DNA from: Inia geoffrensis
Taxonomy: Eukaryota > Chordata > Mammalia > Artiodactyla > Iniidae
Assembly: GCA_036417435.1 (NCBI GenBank)
Contig: CM070900.1
Span: 36,433,496 to 36,497,495, forward strand
DNA: 64,000 nt
Direction of reading: 5' to 3'
How positions within the stretch are numbered: position 1 is the stretch's first letter; each line of letters begins with the position of its first letter. This document shows positions 9,950-20,945 of the stretch, piece by piece. The notes beneath the pieces were generated by a model. That model searched no databases and was not told where the DNA came from. It was given only the letters and a program-made list of their open reading frames with translations. The position numbers and the translations under genes are program-made.

Positions 9950-10780
9950 CTGCACTTGAGTTTCCCCCCTGCAGCACTTGCCCTTCTTGATTATTTGAGC
10001 TTCGGCTTGTTACAGGGAACCTCCAACTTCTCTGCTTGGCAATGCAGGGGTGGTGGCTGGGGGGAGATGGCCAGAGTTCCTGGTGCGGGGTTAAACCAGA
10101 GAGGGGTTAACTTGGAGAGAAGGTTATCCATAATCCGGGTAAGTGCTAACTATACATATAAGTATGCTGACTCTTCTCAACTGTGGGTTAGTTCTAGGCG
10201 GGGGCCAATGAGGGCGCCACCTCGTGGTCTGATTTGTGACAAGGCTTGCACCATTAGGTTTTTGTCCCACTGTCCCAGATTCTCCTTTGGAATAAGACAC
10301 TGGACAGAAGGCCCCAGTGGAAATGCAAATATGACGTGTGAACACCTAGCACCCATGATGGGGTGAGTTGTTTCTGCCCAGGGGGATGGCCTTGTTTCTG
10401 TCACTGAGTCTAAAGGGCATAGTTAAACTGGTCTTGACAAAAATGGGAAACTGGAGAATAAATTTGGGGGAGTGGAGAGAGGGAGGTAACACTTGGAAAC
10501 CTTGTGAATTACCCTGGACGGTAAATGCTGGTGAGCGTGTGCACAGGTAGGCACACAACCCATGAGGACATGTTAAGGCCTGGGATAGAGGCTGGGGGGA
10601 CACAGACAGCTGTGGCAAAGGTGGGCAGGATCCAGAGCAGGAAAGCATACTTGCTGAAGACAAACTTGTAACTCTGCTTGCCAGTCCTGTTGAAGATGTT
10701 AGTAAAATGGTCAATAAATGGCTTAAAGGCTGTGTATCCTGAGGGACCAGCTTTTGAAGGATACACAAATAACAATAGTG
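9950..10780. other. Unassigned intronic sequence
   Basis: No repeat recognised. The minus strand holds an 88-codon open frame (10509-10775) with a hydrophobic patch but no family match I can name; it is not called as a gene. Confidence 0.4.
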
Positions 10781-10784
10781 CTAA

Positions 10785-11275
10785 TAGCTAATATCAGAAC
10801 CGTCAATCACATTGTGTGCTCTTGTACACATCTTACACTAAATCCTTTACACCATTTGCCCATTTAATGATCACAGTAATCCCTAGATGAAGGGACTATA
10901 GTTGTTCCTTTTTTTTTTTTTAATATTGACAGATGTCGTGAATTTTTAAATTTATTTATTTATTTATTTATGGCTGTGTTGGGTCTTTGTTTCTGTGCGA
11001 GGGCTTTCTCTAGTTGCGGCAAGTGGGGGCCAGTCTTCGTCGCGGTGCGCGGGCATCTCACTATCGTGGCCTCTCTTGTTGCAGAGCACAGGCTTCAGAT
11101 GCGCAGGCTCAGTAATTGTGGCTCACGGGCCCAGTTGCTCCATGGCATGTGGGATCTTCCCAGACCAGGGCTCGAACCCGTGTCCCCTGCATTGGCAGGC
11201 AGATTCTCAGCCACTGTGCCACCAGGGAAGCCACCAGTTGGTCCTATTTTATGGATCAGGACACCAGCATATAAG
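10785..11275 (-). mobile_element. MIR SINE, split by a CHR SINE
   Basis: Reverse MIR in two parts, 10785-10899 ('cccatttaatgatcacagta') and 11246-11275 ('attttatggatcaggacacc'), which join across the SINE at 10910-11235. Confidence 0.65.
10910..11235 (-). mobile_element. Cetacean CHR-type SINE, long form
   Basis: Reverse SINE with a T-rich end and ttta repeats, 'gctgtgttgggtctttgttt', and tRNA-like head ending 'ccactgtgccaccagggaag'. The body includes the extra block found in long CHR copies. Flanks show an imperfect 10-bp duplication, agttgttcct (10900-10909) and agttggtcct (11236-11245). Confidence 0.9.
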
Positions 11276-11299
11276 AGTTGTAGCTTTTTACATTTTACA

Positions 11300-11450
11300 T
11301 TTTATTTATTCATTTGTTCATTCATTCATTCCACAAATACGGAGCTCTGCTAAGTGCCAGGCATGAGGCCAACAGGGGTGTGGGCTCTGCCCTGTGGCAG
11401 TCCACAGGCTTGTGGGAAGGCTGATGCATTTACAGTTCATTGCCACAGAA
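11300..11450 (-). mobile_element. L2 LINE 3' fragment
   Basis: 'catttgttcattcattcatt', 'ctaagtgccaggcatgaggc' and 'gtgtgggctctgccctgtgg' match the reverse of an L2 3' end. Confidence 0.6.
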
Positions 11451-11454
11451 CACA

Positions 11455-11755
11455 AATGGCTTTATGATAGGGGCATAAATATTCTGTACCCCTGTGCCAC
11501 GTGGTATTTCTTTCTAGGTTCTTCTTCACCTCCATCACAACGGAAGCACCTTGTCAGGGATAAAGACAGTCTGGATCTTTGTCTTTATTTTCTTACAAAG
11601 CACTCTCCAAGGACCATGGGGCTGAGTGCTCAGCCAAAGGGAAGGGGGTGATGCTGACTTTTCTCATGGCATTGACTTACAGCCACAATTTGAGTTTGGG
11701 CTCCCTGAGTTACTTGTTCCTCTGAGAAGAAGGTCATTCTTTGCCTTCAGCCGCT
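11455..11755. other. Unassigned intronic sequence
   Basis: No recognised feature between the L2 and MIR fragments. Confidence 0.4.
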
Positions 11756-11759
11756 TTAG

Positions 11760-11995
11760 GCAATGTGGCCTGGTGACTTGAGCTCAGAGTTTGGGATCAC
11801 AGAGGCCTGGTTTTGCATCCTTTTGGTGTATTGGCTGTTTGACTTTTGAAAAATGAATTGGCTCTCTCAGGCTAAATTTTCTTATCCATAAATTGGGGAT
11901 AACATCTGCTTCATAGGGTTATTCTGAATACATGAAAATATCCATGTAAACATACGTGACACAGGGTCTGGCACCTTGAAAATTCATAAATGATG
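11760..11995 (+). mobile_element. MIR SINE
   Basis: Forward MIR, near full length: 'tttgggatcacagaggcctg', 'aattttcttatccataaatt', 'ataacatctgcttcataggg', then 'gacacagggtctggcacctt'. Confidence 0.75.
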
Positions 11996-12019
11996 GTCAT
12001 TTTCCAATATATACTTTAT

Positions 12020-12235
12020 ATCCTGGCCCATTCATTGCCCTCTTCCAGGAACTCTGCTCTGATTAACCCTACCCGACTCAGACTGAATTCTTCATTCTGT
12101 ACCCCACAGAACATATACAATCAGATCTTATTCTGTTATTTTATTGTTTGTCTGTTAATTAAGCCATCCCAGGGCTGGCTGAGTCCTTGTTTACCACCCA
12201 GACTGTAAATTCCTTCTGGGCAGAAACTATATCTT
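12020..12235 (+). mobile_element. L2 LINE 3' fragment
   Basis: Forward L2: 'ttattgtttgtctgttaatt' and 'cagactgtaaattccttctg' followed by 'ggcagaaactatatc' match the L2 3' region. Confidence 0.6.
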
Positions 12236-12289
12236 TATTTCTTTTCTTTTCCTTTCCAGATTTGTATATTTTTATTACAAAAGTGACAC

Positions 12290-12532
12290 AATGGAGAATG
12301 AATAGGGGGAGGACAGAGAATTTTTAGGGGAGTGAAACTACTTGGTATGATGCTATATTGGTGGATATATGTCATTATACCTTTGTCAAAACCCATAAAA
12401 TGTACAATACCAAGAGTGATCCCTAATGTAAACTGTGGACTTTGGGTGATTATATGTCAATATGGGTTCATCACGGTACCTTCCTGTCAATTTGAATGTG
12501 AACCTAAAACTGCTCTAAAAAATAAAGTCTAT
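12290..12532 (+). mobile_element. L1M 3' end
   Basis: Contains 'taatgtaaactgtggacttt', 'gggttcatcacggtacc' and the end 'aaaactgctctaaaaaataa', an L1M-type 3' terminus. The 13-bp direct repeat acaaaagtgacac occurs at 12277-12289 and again at 13492-13504, beyond the next two elements. The later insertions therefore probably landed inside or at the edge of this copy. Confidence 0.65.
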
Positions 12533-12737
12533 TGGGCTTCCCTGGTGGTGCAGTGGTTGAGAGTCCGCCTGCCGATGCAGGGGACACAGGTTCGTGCCCC
12601 AGTCCGGGAAGGTCCCACATGCCGCGGAGTGGCTAGGCCCATGAGCCATGGCTGCTGGGCCTGCGTGTCCAGAGCCTGTGCTCCGCAACGGGAGAGGCCA
12701 CAACAGTGAGAGGCTCGCGTACCGCAAAAAAAAGAAA
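12533..12737 (+). mobile_element. Cetacean CHR-type SINE, short form
   Basis: Forward SINE starting 'gggcttccctggtggtgcag', B-box-like 'ggttcgtgccccag' and an A-rich end at 12725-12737. The flanks aaagtctatt and aaagtctgtt suggest a short imperfect duplication. It sits in the A-rich end of the L1M fragment. Confidence 0.95.
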
Positions 12738-12960
12738 AAGTCTGTTAAAAAAAACCTCACTGACCCTTAAAAAACTAAAAATAGAGTTACCTTATGATCC
12801 AACAATCCTACTCCTGGGCATATATCCAGAAAAGATGAAAACTATAATTCAAAAAGATACATGCACTCCAATGTTCATAGCGGCACTATTTATAATAGCC
12901 AAGACTGGAAGCAACTAAGTGTCCATCAACAGATGAATGGATAAAGAAAATGAGGTGTGT

Positions 12961-12962
<2 letters not shown>

Positions 12963-13010
<48 letters not shown>
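12963..13010 (+). repeat. (CA)24 microsatellite
   Basis: 48 bp of uninterrupted AC/CA inside the type A L1, at the spot where the L1 consensus has a short gt/ac-rich motif. Confidence 0.98.
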
Positions 13011-13012
<2 letters not shown>

Positions 13013-13369
13013 GAATATTACTCAGCCATAAAACAGAATGAATGCCATTTGCAGCAACATGGATGGACCTAGAGATTATCACACTAAGTCAGAAAGAGAA
13101 AGACAAATACCATGTGGTATCACTTATATGTGGAATCTAAAATGTGGCACAAATGAACTTATTTACAAAACAAAAACAGACTCACAGACATAGAAAACAA
13201 ACTTATGGCTACCAAAGGGGAAGTGGGGGAGGGATAAATTGGGAGTAGGGGATTAACAGATGCATACCACCATATATAAAATAGATAAACAATAAGGATT
13301 TACTATATAGCACAGGAAAGTATATTCAATATTTTGTAATAAACTATAATGGAATAGAGTTGAAAAAAA

Positions 13370-13371
<2 letters not shown>

Positions 13372-13417
<46 letters not shown>
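13372..13417 (+). repeat. (AT)23 microsatellite
   Basis: 46 bp of perfect AT repeats in the 3' UTR of the same L1; the related L1 at 28350-29188 has its own AT tract at the equivalent place. Confidence 0.98.
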
Positions 13418-13420
<3 letters not shown>

Positions 13421-13504
13421 AATCACTTTGTTGTACACCTGAAACTAACACAATATTGTAAATCAACTATACTTCAACTAAAAAACCCCTCACAAAAGTG
13501 ACAC

Positions 13505-13980
13505 CTGCTAAATTAAAAAATTACACATTACAAAAAAATATCTATATAATATAGAGTGAAAATTCTTTCTTCATTCAAGTAGACAGGACCAGAGTTAACA
13601 GTGTTGTTTTTATCCTTTCAGACGGATTTTTTTTAATGGGGTCATACACATACCTTTCCCCAAATTTCTTTCTTCACTTAGAATACATAAAAGGTATTTC
13701 CCCATGTCAGAGCATTACATCCTGTCCTCTGGATATATAGTAGTTCACTAAACTCTTTCCCAATGATAGTCAAGTAGGTGATTTCCAATTTTTGGCTATT
13801 ACAAACTGCAGTAATGACAAGCCTCATGCATTTAGCTTTTTGCACGCTTGAGCATTTCTGCAGGCTAACCTCCTTCACGAGCAATCACTGGGTCAATTCC
13901 ACATTTAAGTCCCGACAGCTAGGCAAATTGCCTTCTGAACTGGTCGTACCAATTTACCCTCCTCCCATCGACTGTGTATG
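13505..13980 (-). mobile_element. Old interspersed repeat, probable L1M-related
   Basis: Directly continues the sequence left of 12277 across the inserted elements. 'tacatcctgtcctctggata', 'gtgatttccaatttttggct' and 'attacaaactgcagtaatga' resemble an old L1 3' region in reverse. Confidence 0.55.
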
Positions 13981-14189
13981 AATGTGATATTTTCCCAGAG
14001 TTCCCTCCACAACTCTGGGTGTGGTCAGTTCTTAATCCTCATGTGTTTGGAAGCTGAATAATGACCTCACCTACCCTCTTGTTCCATTTGCATTCTACTT
14101 TGCTTTGTCCTCCTGCAGACCCCAGCATGACTCTCGCACCCTGAGCAAGCCCTCAGTGACTTCTGACAACAACTGCCCTTTTCTCGTTA

Positions 14190-14375
14190 GATTCCGATTC
14201 CTGGGACAGAATTCTGGTTCTCTCACCAGACACATGACCCTGGGCAAGTTTCATACTATACCTAAGCTTCAGTTTCCTCATCGGTAAAATGGAGCTAACA
14301 AGAATATCACCTTCCCTGGGTTGTTGTGAGGATTAAATATGGTAAAACATGTAAAGTTCTTACTAGCTTGTTGGG
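14190..14375 (+). mobile_element. MIR SINE
   Basis: Forward MIR: 'cagtttcctcatcggtaaaa', 'tgttgtgaggattaaatatg' and 'gtaaaacatgtaaagttctt'. Confidence 0.85.
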
Positions 14376-14449
14376 TACCAGGTTCCTGCCACCTAAACCA
14401 ACTCTGCATTAATGCTTATTAACCAAATAATAATTATTCCTGTAAACCA

Positions 14450-14720
14450 CTTATTGGGCTGGAAATCTAATTACAGGAGACCTGTTTGACAACTTGATGT
14501 ATCATTTTGGATAAGTTGCTTTCCCTTTCCGGGCCTCAGTTTCCCTCCTTTAAAAAAATGTATTTTTTTAATTTTACTGAACTAGAGTTGACGGACAATA
14601 TTATGTTAGTTTCAGGTGCACTACATAATAATTTGACATGGTTTCCCTCCTTTAGTTGAGTGGTTTGATCTGAGTCCTGTCCAGCCTTAACATTCAGAGT
14701 CTCCACGAGGCCAGAGCTAG
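14450..14720 (+). mobile_element. MIR-type SINE split by a tiny L1 insertion
   Basis: 'gggcctcagtttccctcctt' before and 'gtttgatctgagtcctgtcc' after 14553-14640 join into a continuous MIR3-like core. Confidence 0.65.
14553..14640 (-). mobile_element. 88-bp L1 3' end insertion
   Basis: Severely 5'-truncated L1 in reverse ('ttatgttagtttcaggtgca'), with T-rich left end. Flanked by the perfect 14-bp duplication gtttccctccttta (14539-14552 and 14641-14654). Confidence 0.9.
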
Positions 14721-14724
14721 AGGC

Positions 14725-15340
14725 CCTGCCCATCTCCAGACCCACCACAGAGGGACAGTGCGGGTCAGGGACTGGACTGCCAGCTGCCTTGGATTCCACA
14801 CATATGTTGGACCCTTCCCTCCTCCCTCACTTGCCAGCAGCACAGCAGCCACGTGGATTAGTGGCCCTGTTTGCTACGCCAGCCTGCCCTGGGGGGAGCC
14901 AAGAAGTCCTCGTTAATTAGGGAAGGTGCTGAGGCCCTTGGGGCGTGAAAGCGGATTGGTGACAGGGATCTTTTTCTCTGGGCACCCAAACAGACCTTTG
15001 GGGGCCAATGAAGCTGCCAGGAGAGGAAGCAAATATCAATGGGAAATGTGGGTTCCTGGAGGCCTGCTCTCTCTGCTGGAAGCCAGGGCTATGCCTGCTC
15101 TTTGCCAGGGCCACTAACTCACAGTGCATGTCCCTGAGCCTGTCTCCACTTCTCTTGCTCATGAAGTGGTCCCACGCTCTTTGCCCTGTGTCTTAGCATC
15201 ATGGCTTGGCAGGACTCCGAAACCTTCTTCCTTAACAGAAGGTCAGTCAGGGTGAGTAACTTGCTCAAGGTCACTCAGCTGCTGAATGGCAGAACGACGG
15301 CCAGAACCTGTTCAAATGTCCTTCAATTGATCCAACAGAG
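14725..15340. other. Unassigned intronic sequence
   Basis: No repeat recognised except a weak MIR-like phrase near 15250-15310 ('ttgctcaaggtcactcagct'). Confidence 0.4.
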
Positions 15341-15349
15341 ATTTATCGA

Positions 15350-15560
15350 GACAATGGAGTCCAGTGGTTAAGGACCTGTTCAGACATCACAGGCAGGTAC
15401 AGCTGGGTTCAAGTGCTGACCCTGACTTCCCAGATGAGTGAACTTGGGGAAACTACTTGAGCTCTGTTTCCCAGAAAGTGGGGATGGTGATAATTCTTTT
15501 CTGCATGGATAAGTTGAGCTTAGGCTTGGTAAGTGCCTGGCATGTTGAAAGCACTCAAAG
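15350..15560 (+). mobile_element. MIR SINE
   Basis: 'gagtccagtggttaaggacc', 'gctgggttcaagtgctgacc', 'gatgagtgaacttggggaaa' and 'taagtgcctggcatgttgaa' match a nearly full forward MIR. Confidence 0.75.
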
Positions 15561-15639
15561 CTGTACTCAAAGTACAGTTTGACTGCTTCAAACACAACTA
15601 CTGTTACTATTGCCAACACTGCTATCACTGCCAGTACTA

Positions 15640-16716
15640 CTGCCAAGAAGATGAGAGAGGTGGTGAATAGGATTAGATCTCCCGTGCAGACCAGGCCTTG
15701 GGACTCTCACCCTGCTGCTCTTTCCAGCACAGGCCCAGAAATGGGACTCCAGGTAGTTCTGGAACTTGATGAAATTGTACGTGATGTTCATGCATTTTTC
15801 TGGGGGAGAATCCATAGCTGTCATCATGGGCCTGGGTCAGCAACCCTGAAAGGGTTAAGCCTCAAGTCTAGGCTAGACCCATCTCAAGTCTAGGGCTTCC
15901 TAAGCATCAGTCATTCTACCACCCGGACCACCCGTTACTTAATGCTTTTCTTTAAATCATCTCATTTTTGGTATCTAAGCTAAATTTTTTTTAAAAAAGG
16001 AAGCTTTCTATCATCATTTAAAAACCTGCATCATTTGCTATGAACAGAATGCAATGGCAGAGAAAAATAAGATGAAAACTAAACAATATTAGTACCTCTG
16101 GATGCCTCCATACAGTAGTGGGTCTGAGCGTGCTCCCTTTTTCAGAAAGGGAGATTAGCTGGGGTTGAGGGGTGTTGAAGACTTGCTGGCCCTAAACTGA
16201 GAAGAATTCATTCCTCTTTGAGGACCCGAAGGATTGAAAGAGAAGTGAACAGGGAATATTTTCTCACGGGAGAACCCAGCCACTGGCACATAGTAGTGCT
16301 AAATAAATATTTGTTCACCGACCGACTGACTGAATACGTGACTCAGAGTTTTTTGTGCCATCTCTAGCTGTCACTTCAAGCTATCTTGCACATCACTCAG
16401 ATCTGTAGTCATTTTGAGTAGCATTATGGGTGCAGCCCTGGGAAACCACTGTGGGAGGCCACATGGCTCCACTCGGTTGCCTCTTGCTAGCCTCTTAGTG
16501 AGGTTTTTTAAACAGGTCAAATGAGACAACACCTCTGAAAGGGCTTGGAGGGGTTGAAAGCTGCACACCTGGATGGGGCGAGCAGGAGGCAGAACTTGAG
16601 AGCGGAGGGATGAAGCAGCAAGCAGATGGTGCAGTGAGCCCACTCACATCACTTGGGCTTTGCATGCCTGAGGGTGAGTTAGAGGCATGGTGAAGTGCAA
16701 GGATCAAAAGCTAAAG
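15640..16716. other. Unassigned intronic sequence
   Basis: No gene. A short L2/MIR tail may be present at 16270-16330 ('cactggcacatagtagtgct'). Confidence 0.4.
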
Positions 16717-17048
16717 TGGGGACTTCCCTGGTGGCGCAGTGGTGAAGAATCTGCCTGTCAAGGCAGGGGACACGGGATTGAGCCCTGGTCCCGGAAGATC
16801 CCACGTGCTGCGGAGCAACTGAGCCCGTGCGCCACAACTACTGAGCCTGAGCCCTAGAGCCCACGAGCCACAAGGAAGGCTTCAACTACCGAAGCCTGTG
16901 CTCTGCAACGAGAAGCCACCGCAATGAGAAGCCCGCGCACCGCAAGGAAGAGTAGCCCCCGCTCACCGCAACTAGAGAGAGCCCGCACACAGCAATGAAG
17001 ACCCAATGCAGCCAAAAACAAATAAATAAAATAAATATATTTTTGAAA
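16717..17048 (+). mobile_element. Cetacean CHR-type SINE, long form
   Basis: Forward SINE from 'acttccctggtggcgcagtg' to an A-rich tail with aaataaataaa. Contains the extra internal block ('gagaagcccgcgcaccgcaa'). Flanked by the perfect 11-bp duplication aaaagctaaag (16706-16716 and 17049-17059). Confidence 0.95.
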
Positions 17049-17194
17049 AAAAGCTAAAGCAGAGCAGGACCAGCACAAGGAGAAGGACTTCTTGGCTGGA
17101 CCATGGTCCCAATGGGTCACCTAAAGGTGCTACTTAACAAATCTGAACAGTGAACCTCCCTCCACTCTTCAAAACCCGAGGGTTTGTTTGTGGA

Positions 17195-17500
17195 GTAGTA
17201 GCTACTATTTAACGACCTCTTATCCTGTGTCAGCCACTGGCCAAATGCCTCAACATCTTTACGCCCATTACTCCTTCAACCTGTTCCCAAGGCAGCCCAG
17301 CATGACTGCGCCTGGCACGGCTCTAGGGGGCGCCATTTCTCACTGCAGTCTATAGCGTTCCTGGTGACTGGGTCCAACCTGCCGCGCCCGCTGGAGACCA
17401 CAACCATTGCACTTGGGGGAATGGAAGGCAAGTTGCTCCAGATCACAGACCTAGTGGGGGATGGAGTTTGAATATGAATCCAGGAAGCCCTAACAGAAGT
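17195..17500 (-). mobile_element. MIR SINE (diverged)
   Basis: 'tagctactatttaacgacct', 'ttacgcccattactccttca' and, near the end, 'gatggagtttgaatatgaat' follow reverse MIR order. The middle is not MIR-like and may be an insertion or diverged sequence. Confidence 0.5.
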
Positions 17501-17539
17501 TGTCAATCACTTCCAATACAGTTCATGGGGAAACAAAAT

Positions 17540-17740
17540 ACACATGTTGCTGTGTATAAAGGACAGGAAAAATATACATGAAAGGAGACATCAACCATGT
17601 ATATCTTTGGGGTGGTGAAATTATGCATGAATTTTCCCTCTCTGGGCTTTTTGGTGTTTTCCAACATTTTCTCCATAAACACGAATTACTTTTGTAATTG
17701 GGAAAAATCCAATGAATATTATTTTAAAAAATGAATCAAA
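17540..17740 (+). mobile_element. L1M 3' end fragment
   Basis: 'aaaggacaggaaaaatatac', 'ccaacattttctccataaac' and 'cgaattacttttgtaattgg' are typical of an old L1 3' terminus. Confidence 0.6.
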
Positions 17741-17749
17741 AGATACTGT

Positions 17750-17960
17750 GTTTATGGGGTCCTAGTTATATGTCAGCTAACTATCTTACGTTCTATTTCA
17801 TTTAATCCCCCTGACAGTTCTATGAGCAAAGTGGGATTATCCCTACTTTACAGATGAAGAAATGGAGCTGCAGCTAGAAGGCAGCACTTGCGCAAGGTCC
17901 TCCACAGGTAAGAGAGAGAGAGAGAAAAGAGGTTGGAAATAAGATTTTTTGTTGTTAAGC
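17750..17960 (-). mobile_element. MIR SINE
   Basis: Reverse MIR: 'tatttcatttaatccccctg', 'atccctactttacagatgaa', and diverged text after 'gcagcacttgcgcaaggtcc'. It contains a short GA run at 17912-17925. Confidence 0.75.
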
Positions 17961-18599
17961 CCAGCAGCCTCCTCTGTTAGTTCCTAATGTGCCTGTCGGT
18001 TCCCTGATGTGCCTTATCCTCTTACTATAGGGCCCTTTAATATTTCTTCATTAAATACTGGTTGAAGGAATGACCAGTGGGTGGGCTTGGAGACTGCAGC
18101 AAGGCATAGAGGGATGTAAAGCATCATTTATCTGGTCCCCCCAGGGCTGGGTGGTTTGTAACATCCCTCTTAGCTCTGACGTTCTGGGTCTGTAGGATTA
18201 TAAATTTGATTTGACTTATTTCACAGTCAGCATCACACAAGCAGATATCTCAAGGGAGCCAGTGGGTGGTGAAACCGTTTCGATCAGCTTGTAAATAGAG
18301 TGGAGCTCCCTTTCAATGTGGCTGTTAATAGGAGCACTTGGCTACACCTTTAGCCAAGCCAAGTCTCCCCAGTGGAAACAGTCTGGTCCAAAAAAAATTC
18401 AAAAATTGAAAACACTAGTTGCTAATTCTTTCAGCACTGGCTCTGTGAAGGAAGTTTCCTTGGATGTGGAAATTCCCTTCGAGGTTTTTCCATTTTCATT
18501 TGCTGCTTAACCCTGGAATGAGATCACAAAATTGTCTAACAAATACAATATCCTTGGGACCAGAGAGACACATGTTAAGATTTACAGCAAATACTGAAA

Positions 18600-18830
18600 A
18601 CAATGATAATCACCAGAGCTACCATTTATAATGAACTAGGAACCAGTTATTAGGTACTATGTTTATAAACATTCTCTCATACAATCCTTCCAGAAGGCTT
18701 GCTATTAATATATCTCAGTTTACGGATGAGGAAACTGAGGTTTAAGACATTAATGAAGTCACACGTCTAGTAAGTGGCAGAGTTAGGATTAAAGTCTAAC
18801 TCTGAAGTCTACTCACTGGTTCTTACTCAT
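18600..18830 (-). mobile_element. MIR SINE
   Basis: Reverse MIR with 'agctaccatttataatgaac', 'cagtttacggatgaggaaac' and 'ctagtaagtggcagagttag'. Confidence 0.8.
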
Positions 18831-18959
18831 TGTCTAATAATAAGAAAAAGAAGCTACTATTCATTTCCTTAAGCACCAGGCAATTTCTCCCTCAACTGGG
18901 AACAATCTTCTTCTTCACCAAATTGTCATAGTATTTTATCTGGGGCTAAAATACGGCAT

Positions 18960-19140
18960 TTATTACTTTCTATACTGAATTACAGTTGCTTCGGGCTATG
19001 CCACATCTCCTCAGATTAGACTGTGCGCTTCTAGAAAAAACAGTTCATGTCTGCTTCTTCTCTTTCTGCTCAGGGCCTAGCACAGTGCCTGACACAGGAC
19101 AGGCACTCAGCCAACATGTGTTGCAAGAATAATATTAGTA
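18960..19140 (+). mobile_element. L2 LINE 3' fragment
   Basis: 'gactgtgcgcttctagaaaa', 'agcacagtgcctgacacagg' and 'caggcactcagccaacatgt' mark an L2 3' end. Confidence 0.65.
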
Positions 19141-19164
19141 ATAAAAATGACAAAACCAAAAATA

Positions 19165-19312
19165 CGTTAGCCTCTGGCTACTCAAAGTGAGGTTCATGGG
19201 TAAACAGCATCAAAATCACCGGAGTGCTTGTTAGAAATGCAGAATCTCAGTGATCCAGTGAATCAGAAGCTGCTTTTTAACAAGATCCTCAGGTGAGAAG
19301 CATTGCCTTAGT
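19165..19312. mobile_element. MER5A-type hAT element
   Basis: 'caaaatcaccggagtgcttg', 'agaaatgcagaatctcagtg' and 'aacaagatcctcaggtgaga' match the MER5A non-autonomous transposon. Confidence 0.7.
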
Positions 19313-19327
19313 CCACATTATAATTTT

Positions 19328-19533
19328 TTTTTTTTTTTTTTTGCGGTACGCGGGCCTCTCACTGCTGTGGCCTCTCCCGTTGCGGAGCGCAGGCTCCGGA
19401 CGCGCAGGCTCAGCGGCCATGGCTCACGGGCCCAGCCGCTCCGCGGCATGTGGGATCTTCCCCGACCGGGGCACAAACCCGTGTCCCCTGCATCAGCAGG
19501 CGGACTCTCAACCACTGCGCCACCAGGGAAGCC
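19328..19533 (-). mobile_element. Cetacean CHR-type SINE, short form
   Basis: Reverse SINE with a poly-T left end and head ending 'actgcgccaccagggaagcc'. Flanked by the perfect 15-bp duplication ccacattataatttt (19313-19327 and 19534-19548). Low divergence from the other copies suggests a recent insertion. Confidence 0.96.
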
Positions 19534-19569
19534 CCACATTATAATTTTATTGTAAAAATTTGTTTTCCT

Positions 19570-19900
19570 GGGTGTCTTGGGCTTCATGATAGGCAAAGGC
19601 TGGGTTCAGAACCACCTCACCATGGGATTGACTTCCTTGTCCCAAACCCTCCAGCGGCTTCTGTAGGTTATAGGATAAAGTTCAAACTGCTTCGGCTGGA
19701 ATTGAAGACCTGCTCAACTTGGCTGCAACGGACTGATTCTTCACAACACGAGTTGACCTTTCCGGCTCCTTTCCCTGTATCTGCTCTGTCCACTGGTCTG
19801 AGATGCCCATTCCTTTCCCCTCCTGCTCTCCATCCCTTCCAGGCCTGGCTCAGATTCCTCCTTGTCATAACCACAGCCCATGATGCAGAGCTTCCTGTGA
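19570..19900 (+). mobile_element. L2 LINE fragment
   Basis: 'ataaagttcaaactgcttcg', 'tccaggcctggctcagattc' and the surrounding C/T-rich text match the L2 region before its 3' end. Confidence 0.6.
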
Positions 19901-19999
19901 TGTGTGAAAGCAGAAGGAAGGAGTGAGCAGGCTGTGAAGACCCTGCTCAGATCCAGGTAACCCGACACACCTTAGCTAATTTCACTCCCACAATAAGGC

Positions 20000-20175
20000 A
20001 TGAGGGAGAACTGGGTTCTGTAATTCTCAGTTTTCAATTTACAGATGAGGAAATAAAGTCTTCAAGTGTATGGAACTCACCCGATGTTACACAGCTATTA
20101 AATGGTAGAGCTGGTATTCAAACCCAAATCTGCCTGGTCTCAAAGCTGGGCAGTTTTCACAACAGATGATACTGC
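20000..20175 (-). mobile_element. MIR SINE
   Basis: Reverse MIR: 'tttacagatgaggaaataaa', 'ttacacagctattaaatggt' and 'ctggtattcaaacccaaatc'. Confidence 0.8.
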
Positions 20176-20329
20176 CTCTCAACTCAGAATAGTTCTGGTT
20201 GGGGGAAAGCTAGAATTATTTACTTCTTATTTATAATGGTCTTTCTATATATTTTATATGCACAGAAGCCAAGAATTTTGTGGCACTCAACGTTGATGGT
20301 TCTTAACCTGAAAATGCTGGTTATGCAAA

Positions 20330-20660
20330 TAATTAAGCATCATATAATTTCAGGGGCTCACAGACTCACTGAATCCCATCCGTGGGTACCCAGGAGGTGC
20401 ACGGTCACCAGACTAAGTCTTCTGCTATTCTCTCCACAGAATTCTATCACAACAGCTGTTGAACTTATTTATTTAAGAGTCTGTCTCCCTTGTTTACAAG
20501 CTCCTCAAGGCCAGGGTCAATCTTACTTTTCCTGTTTCTCTAGCACCAAACACAGAGCTTGGGTTATAGTGAATGTGTAAAACTATTTGTTGAGCACATA
20601 ACCTCCTCTTCATGTGCCTAGCCCAGTATGTGGTTCATAGTAGGTGCTAGGTAAATGGTT
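20330..20660 (+). mobile_element. L2 LINE 3' fragment
   Basis: 'acaagctcctcaaggccagg', 'ctagcaccaaacacagagct' and 'catagtaggtgctaggtaaa' mark L2 3' sequence; two overlapping partial copies are possible. Confidence 0.6.
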
Positions 20661-20689
20661 GTGGAGTGATTCTCTTGCTTATAATGTGC

Positions 20690-20945
20690 TTCCTTCCTCT
20701 TCTTTATTTAAATGGTAACCACAGGCCAATGCCCAGTCAGTTTTCATCTTCTTCCTGAAATCTTCCCTGACTGCTCCAGGCTTTCCCATCAAAACAAAGG
20801 CCATACCACATGGATTCATATGGAATGTCATTCTTAAGAGATGTGCCACTTGTCTCTTTAGGCAGCATCAAAGCTCTTTGAAGACGGAGTCTGTGTTCTA
20901 TACTTCTAGCACAGGACTGGGCATGGGGTCCGTGCCATCAGTTGC
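20690..20945 (+). mobile_element. L2 LINE fragment
   Basis: 'cttcctgaaatcttccctga' followed by 'gaagacggagtctgtgttct' and 'ctagcacaggactgggcatg' gives L2 order on the plus strand. Confidence 0.6.

Larger units (their letters stand above)
12765..13491 (+). mobile_element. 5'-truncated L1, tail type A
   Basis: Last part of ORF2 and 3' UTR: 'cttatgatccaacaatccta', 'gcccatttgcagcaacatgg'-like text, and the tail 'aaatcaactatacttcaact'. It carries two internal microsatellites. Possible target duplication around cctcac on both sides (12751-12756 and 13488-13493). Stops throughout; inactive. Confidence 0.85.

Noticed and set aside
10509..10775. 88-codon minus-strand frame with a hydrophobic stretch (KYAFLLWILPTFATA)
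   Set aside because: No family could be named, no splice or promoter context is visible, and the frame stops soon after. A search against protein databases would be needed to revive it as a pseudogene fragment.
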